In this document: in pieces, positions 63,180 through 64,000 of the stretch
Layout of the letters: the number at the start of each line of letters is the position of its first letter
Numbering within the stretch: the first letter of the stretch is position 1
From: Viscum album
Lineage: Eukaryota; Streptophyta; Magnoliopsida; Santalales; Viscaceae
Length of the DNA stretch: 64,000 nucleotides
NCBI GenBank assembly: GCA_963277665.1
Contig: OY728152.1
Span: 1,188,058,357 to 1,188,122,356, forward strand
Direction: 5' to 3'
Notes under the pieces: generated by a model
The model's database searches: none
Seen by the model: the letters and a program-made list of their open reading frames with translations, nothing else
What the model was told of the DNA's origin: nothing
Translations under genes and position numbers: made by a program

Positions 63180-64000
63180 TGTAACACCCTGACACAGAAT
63201 TCACTAAATTGGTTCCCTAAGCCGATGTGCCACATGACCTTACGCGCACCTCCACATACACCCAAGGCTACCATCTTGCATGATGGTCTAATGAGACAAG
63301 TGGGGTGACTATACCTTATTTATCAAATAAATCCATATTATATAAAAAAGAGATAACGGAAACATTAAATACTATGAATATGCATCAAAAATTCATTTCC
63401 CAAATCTAGGAACATTCCCACAACCAATAGTAAACATTCCATGTTTTGTCTTATAATTCCAAGTGTAAATGAAAAATAAAAAATAAATAGAGGATGAAGA
63501 ATCCCCAAAATCGGTCCTGACACCAAATCTGGTCCGATCATCCCTGCACATCCTTGAGTCCCAAATCAAACCTCTAGCATTGGGCCTTTTCCCTTATCCT
63601 GACCTACAACCAAAAAGTCTACATGAGTGCCCAATGGAAGCCTGAGCAGGGTGTGAGAACAAATCAGTAGGCCCCCACTAATGAGGTTTATAAAATATAT
63701 TGTCTAAATAGTGTATGTGGGAGTATAGTGGACAAAAACATAAACAATAGGTAAACCAGGTTTCATCAATTAATAGGTTTTACATTATCCACTATCATCA
63801 TTATTTCTATGTAGTACCCATATTCATCAAACATGCTTCGTCCCATTCCAGTCATTAGAACTATGTATAAAGTGAGTTATTTTATTTTCATCATAGGGAA
63901 ATTCATTTTACAAAACAATAAATATACACTTACCTCATATCCTCAATCCATATAGTCAAATCATGTACATTCGTTAGGGGAATAGATCCTCATTCTGAAA
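63180..64000 (-). repeat. element D 5' LTR (right copy, partial)
   Basis: It starts TGTAACACCCTGACACAG and is cut by the window end. It pairs with the beginning of 55660-57814. Confidence 0.88.

Larger units (their letters stand above)
55660..64000 (-). mobile_element. element D: degenerate Ty3/gypsy Del/Tekay-type element, cut by window end
   Basis: Minus-strand element with a complete left (3') LTR, a full but decayed pol and gag, and the first 821 bases of its right (5') LTR. It inserted in the gag-linker part of the copia element. Its LTR start (TATAACACCCTAACCCAGAAT left, TGTAACACCCTGACACAGAAT right) and the phrase 'gactatacc' relate it to A and B. The left terminal TG has changed to TA. 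The right end and duplication are outside the window. Confidence 0.9.

Noticed and set aside
1..64000. Host genes, tRNA or rRNA genes, organelle insertions
   Set aside because: I scanned for conserved protein motifs, cloverleaf-like blocks and rRNA phrases and saw none; a computed search would be needed to exclude short ones.

Overview
The window is plant nuclear intergenic DNA. It is AT-rich and I find no host gene, tRNA, rRNA or organelle-derived segment. Nearly everything that can be identified is LTR retrotransposon sequence: four Ty3/gypsy chromovirus-type elements of the Del/Tekay kind, one Ty1/copia element of the Sirevirus (SIRE/Maximus) kind, one or two solo LTRs and an orphan gypsy reverse transcriptase scrap. 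Del/Tekay elements with multi-kilobase LTRs and an env-like gene behind copia pol point to a flowering plant with a large, repeat-rich genome. The species cannot be named from this sequence.

Layout. Bases 1-7393 are highly decayed AT-rich sequence with a short tandem duplication, a TA microsatellite and weak LTR-like remains. Element A (7399-19338, minus strand) is a complete but old gypsy element with 3.2 kb LTRs and a perfect AGTTG target site duplication. It is followed by a plus-strand scrap of gypsy RT (about 19700-19998) and a probable 4.8 kb solo LTR (20151-24955). From about 26.3 kb to the right edge the window is one nested cluster. A minus-strand Sirevirus-like copia element is cut into pieces by three gypsy insertions: B (32029-43134, minus) inside its integrase, C (44089-55156, plus) just upstream of its protease, and D (55660 to beyond 64000, minus) in the gag C-terminal/linker region. 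The copia reading frame can be followed across the B and C insertions. Element B itself carries a smaller insertion, a probable Tat/Athila-like solo LTR (38750-40295), in its gag.

How the parts work together. Each gypsy element has the order LTR, primer binding site complementary to initiator tRNA-Met, gag with two CCHC zinc knuckles, protease, RT, RNase H, integrase, chromodomain-like tail, polypurine tract, LTR. All copies are dead: each has many in-frame stops, frameshifts and lost catalytic residues. Element C is the least decayed; it keeps a 222-codon open stretch covering the RT core with its FIDD motif. Judged by eye from LTR identity, C is the youngest insertion and A is much older. 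The nesting shows that the copia element preceded B, C and D.

The most unusual structure is in the left LTR of element C: a 12-13 bp minisatellite followed by repeated GGCC-TTCG-GGCC hairpins, a canonical cUUCGg tetraloop if transcribed. The right LTR has lost the whole block between two 13-bp direct repeats.
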